Shown here one piece after another: positions 62,613-64,000 of a stretch of DNA of 64,000 bases (the first letter of the stretch is position 1; each line of letters starts with the position of its first letter). The stretch comes from Rugosimonospora acidiphila. Lineage in GTDB: Bacteria; Actinomycetota; Actinomycetes; Mycobacteriales; Micromonosporaceae. The notes under the pieces were generated by a model. It did not search any database. It worked only from the letters and a program-made list of their open reading frames with translations, and was not told where the DNA came from. The stretch is from NCBI RefSeq assembly GCF_039543385.1, contig NZ_BAABJQ010000027.1, forward strand, positions 51,437 to 115,436. Reading direction: 5' to 3'. The position numbers were made by a program, and so were the translations under genes.

Positions 62613-64000
62613 TCACTGCCAGTCCCGCGAGGGGGAGCTGACCGGAACGGAGAGCGGGGCGAACTGGTCGGCGACGAGGGTGATCACCCCGTCGGTCTTC
62701 TCCAGGACGCCGCGCACCAGCAGGGCCGGGCCGGCGCGGACGATCCTCCTGCTCCGGAGGAAGAGGCCGGGCGAGCACACCACGTTGAGCAGGCCGGTCT
62801 CGTCCTCGAGATTGAGGAACGTGATGCCGCCCGCGGTCGCGGGACGCTGCCGGTGGGTGACGATGCCGCCCACGTACACCCGGCGGCCGGCCGCCGTCCG
62901 GGCGAGCGCCTCGATCGGAAGCGCACCGATCTCGGTCAGGTGCTCGCGGACGAACTGGGCCGGGTGCGCCCGGGGCGACAGTCCGGTGGCCCACACGTCG
63001 GCCACCAGCCGCTCGACCTCATCCATGCCGGGCAGCGCGGGGGCGACGGCGCCGATGGAGGTGCCGGGCAGCCGGCCCTCCCGCTCCCGCGCCGCCGCGC
63101 CGGCCACCCACAGCGCCTCCCGGCGGGACAGGCCGAGGCTGGCGAACGCGTCCGCGGTGGCCAGGGCCTCCAGCTGCGCGGTGGTCAGCGCCGCGCGGCG
63201 GGCCAGGTCGGCCGGGTCCCGGTACGGGCCGTGGGCGCGACGTTCGTCCTCGATGCGGCGGGCCACGTCCTCGGCGAGGGTACGCACGCTGGACAGGCCC
63301 AGCCGCACCGCCGGGCCGCCCCTACCCCACTCGGCCGGCGGTTCGCCCCCGCCGCCGGCCCGGGTCCGCCGGGCCCCGTCGCGCTCGAGACTCGCCCTGG
63401 CGGCGCTGGCGTTGACGTCCGGCCGGCGCACCTCCACCCCGTGCCGGCGGGCGTCGTCCACCAGGGTCTGCGGTGAGTAGAAGCCCATCGGCTGGGCGCC
63501 CAGCAGCGCCGCGCAGAAGGCCGCCGGGTGGTAGCGCTTGAGCCAGGCGCTGGCGAACACCAGGTAGGCGAAGCTCATCGCGTGGCTCTCCGGGAAGCCG
63601 AAGTTGGCGAACGAGGACAGCTTCAGGTAGATGTCGTCGGCGACCGCGCCGGTGATCCCGTTGGCGGCCATGCCCCGGTAGAGCCGGTCACGCAGTTCGG
63701 CCATCCGCCGCATCGACCGCTTGGCGCTCATCGCCCGGCGCAGCAGGTCGGCCTCTGCGGCGCTGAACCCGGCCACGTCGATGGCCAGCTGCATCAGCTG
63801 CTCCTGGAACAGCGGTACGCCCTTGGTCTTGGCCAACGCCTTGGCCATCAACGGGTGCGGAACGGTCGGCTCCTCCCGGCCATTGGCCCGCCGGATGTAC
63901 GGATGCACCGAGCCGCCCTGGATCGGCCCGGGCCGGATCAGCGCCACCTCCACCACGAGGTCGTAGAACACCTTCGGCTTCAGCCGCGGCAGGGTGGCCA
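62613..64000 (-). CDS. dnaE2: Error-prone DNA polymerase III alpha, DnaE2 (partial)
   Basis: The C-terminal 462 codons are visible, and the 5' part lies beyond 64000. ALIRPGPIQGGSVHPYIRRANGREE, LAKTKGVPLFQEQLMQLAIDVAGFSAAEADLLRRAMSAKRS and SFANFGFPESHAMSFAYLVFASAWLKRYHPAAFCAALL are DnaE2 signatures. The OB domain reads RVYVGGIVTHRQRPATAGGITFLNLEDETGLLNVV. DnaE2 makes damage-induced mutations, usually with ImuA'/ImuB, which may lie upstream. Confidence 0.95.
   Translation of the reverse strand, partial: ATLPRLKPKVFYDLVVEVALIRPGPIQGGSVHPYIRRANGREEPTVPHPLMAKALAKTKGVPLFQEQLMQLAIDVAGFSAAEADLLRRAMSAKRSMRRMAELRDRLYRGMAANGITGAVADDIYLKLSSFANFGFPESHAMSFAYLVFASAWLKRYHPAAFCAALLGAQPMGFYSPQTLVDDARRHGVEVRRPDVNASAARASLERDGARRTRAGGGGEPPAEWGRGGPAVRLGLSSVRTLAEDVARRIEDERRAHGPYRDPADLARRAALTTAQLEALATADAFASLGLSRREALWVAGAAAREREGRLPGTSIGAVAPALPGMDEVERLVADVWATGLSPRAHPAQFVREHLTEIGALPIEALARTAAGRRVYVGGIVTHRQRPATAGGITFLNLEDETGLLNVVCSPGLFLRSRRIVRAGPALLVRGVLEKTDGVITLVADQFAPLSVPVSSPSRDWQ

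Overview
The window is GC-rich actinobacterial DNA. GTG and TTG starts are common, neighbouring genes overlap by 4 bp at GTGA/ATGA junctions, and many starts look leaderless. The division and cell-wall cluster has the actinobacterial order, with SepF, YggT and DivIVA downstream of FtsZ, and the histidine operon is of the actinobacterial type. A member of the Micromonosporaceae or a close relative is my best inference. No tRNA, rRNA, CRISPR array, insertion sequence or prophage was seen. The window ends inside dnaE2 on the right.

Layout. 1-5220 (+): a LolA/RseB-like secreted protein with an ABC-2 exporter, a perfect 22-bp hairpin, then an acyl-CoA ligase. 5291-9633: a MocR regulator divergent from a YczE-type membrane protein, a family-20 hexosaminidase, and a Phd/PIN toxin-antitoxin pair. 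9675-15572 (-): hisD-C-B-(55 aa)-H-(107 aa)-A-F, with two small membrane-protein genes inside the operon and an 80-bp tandem repeat between hisA and hisF. 15725-19465: a LON-domain protein, a DUF2567 protein, a GtrA protein and a ParA/MinD-like ATPase. 19655-26275 (-): a membrane-anchored protein of unknown function, rluD, lspA, a DksA/TraR protein, a K+/H+-antiporter-like protein, a Cys-motif membrane protein, divIVA and yggT. 26297-44493 (-): sepF, yggS, ftsZ, ftsQ, murC, murG, ftsW, murD, mraY, murF, murE, ftsI, ftsL, rsmH, mraZ. Transcription runs from mraZ towards sepF. 44953-48336 (+): murT-gatD (amidation of lipid II) and a VTT-domain membrane protein. 48320-51315 (-): leuS behind a leader peptide and attenuator. 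51680-56587 (+): MoxR ATPase, DUF58 and transglutaminase genes. 56903-64000 (-): DUF3040, dinB, a Tat-exported phosphoesterase, a phosphodiesterase, a methyltransferase and partial dnaE2.

How the genes work together. mraZ through divIVA, with murT-gatD, make and amidate lipid II, assemble the FtsZ/SepF ring and mark the poles. ftsW and ftsI make septal peptidoglycan, and lspA and rluD are the usual downstream neighbours. The mraZ promoter carries four 10-bp MraZ-type boxes. ftsZ has its own TTGACA promoter.

Most notable points. (1) MurG, MurT and FtsI each carry a repeat-rich, probably disordered segment. MurG has an N-terminal pentapeptide array. MurT has about 240 residues inserted between the two Cys pairs of its zinc ribbon. 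FtsI has a cytoplasmic GRQ-rich tail. (2) Between hisA and hisF, an 80-bp repeat carries its own SD-ATG and ends in ATGA, so hisA, two mini-ORFs and hisF form an unbroken chain of overlapping stop/start codons. (3) leuS has a probable leaderless leader peptide, MIRAYRLLRRPC, with tandem CTT Leu codons and an intrinsic terminator.
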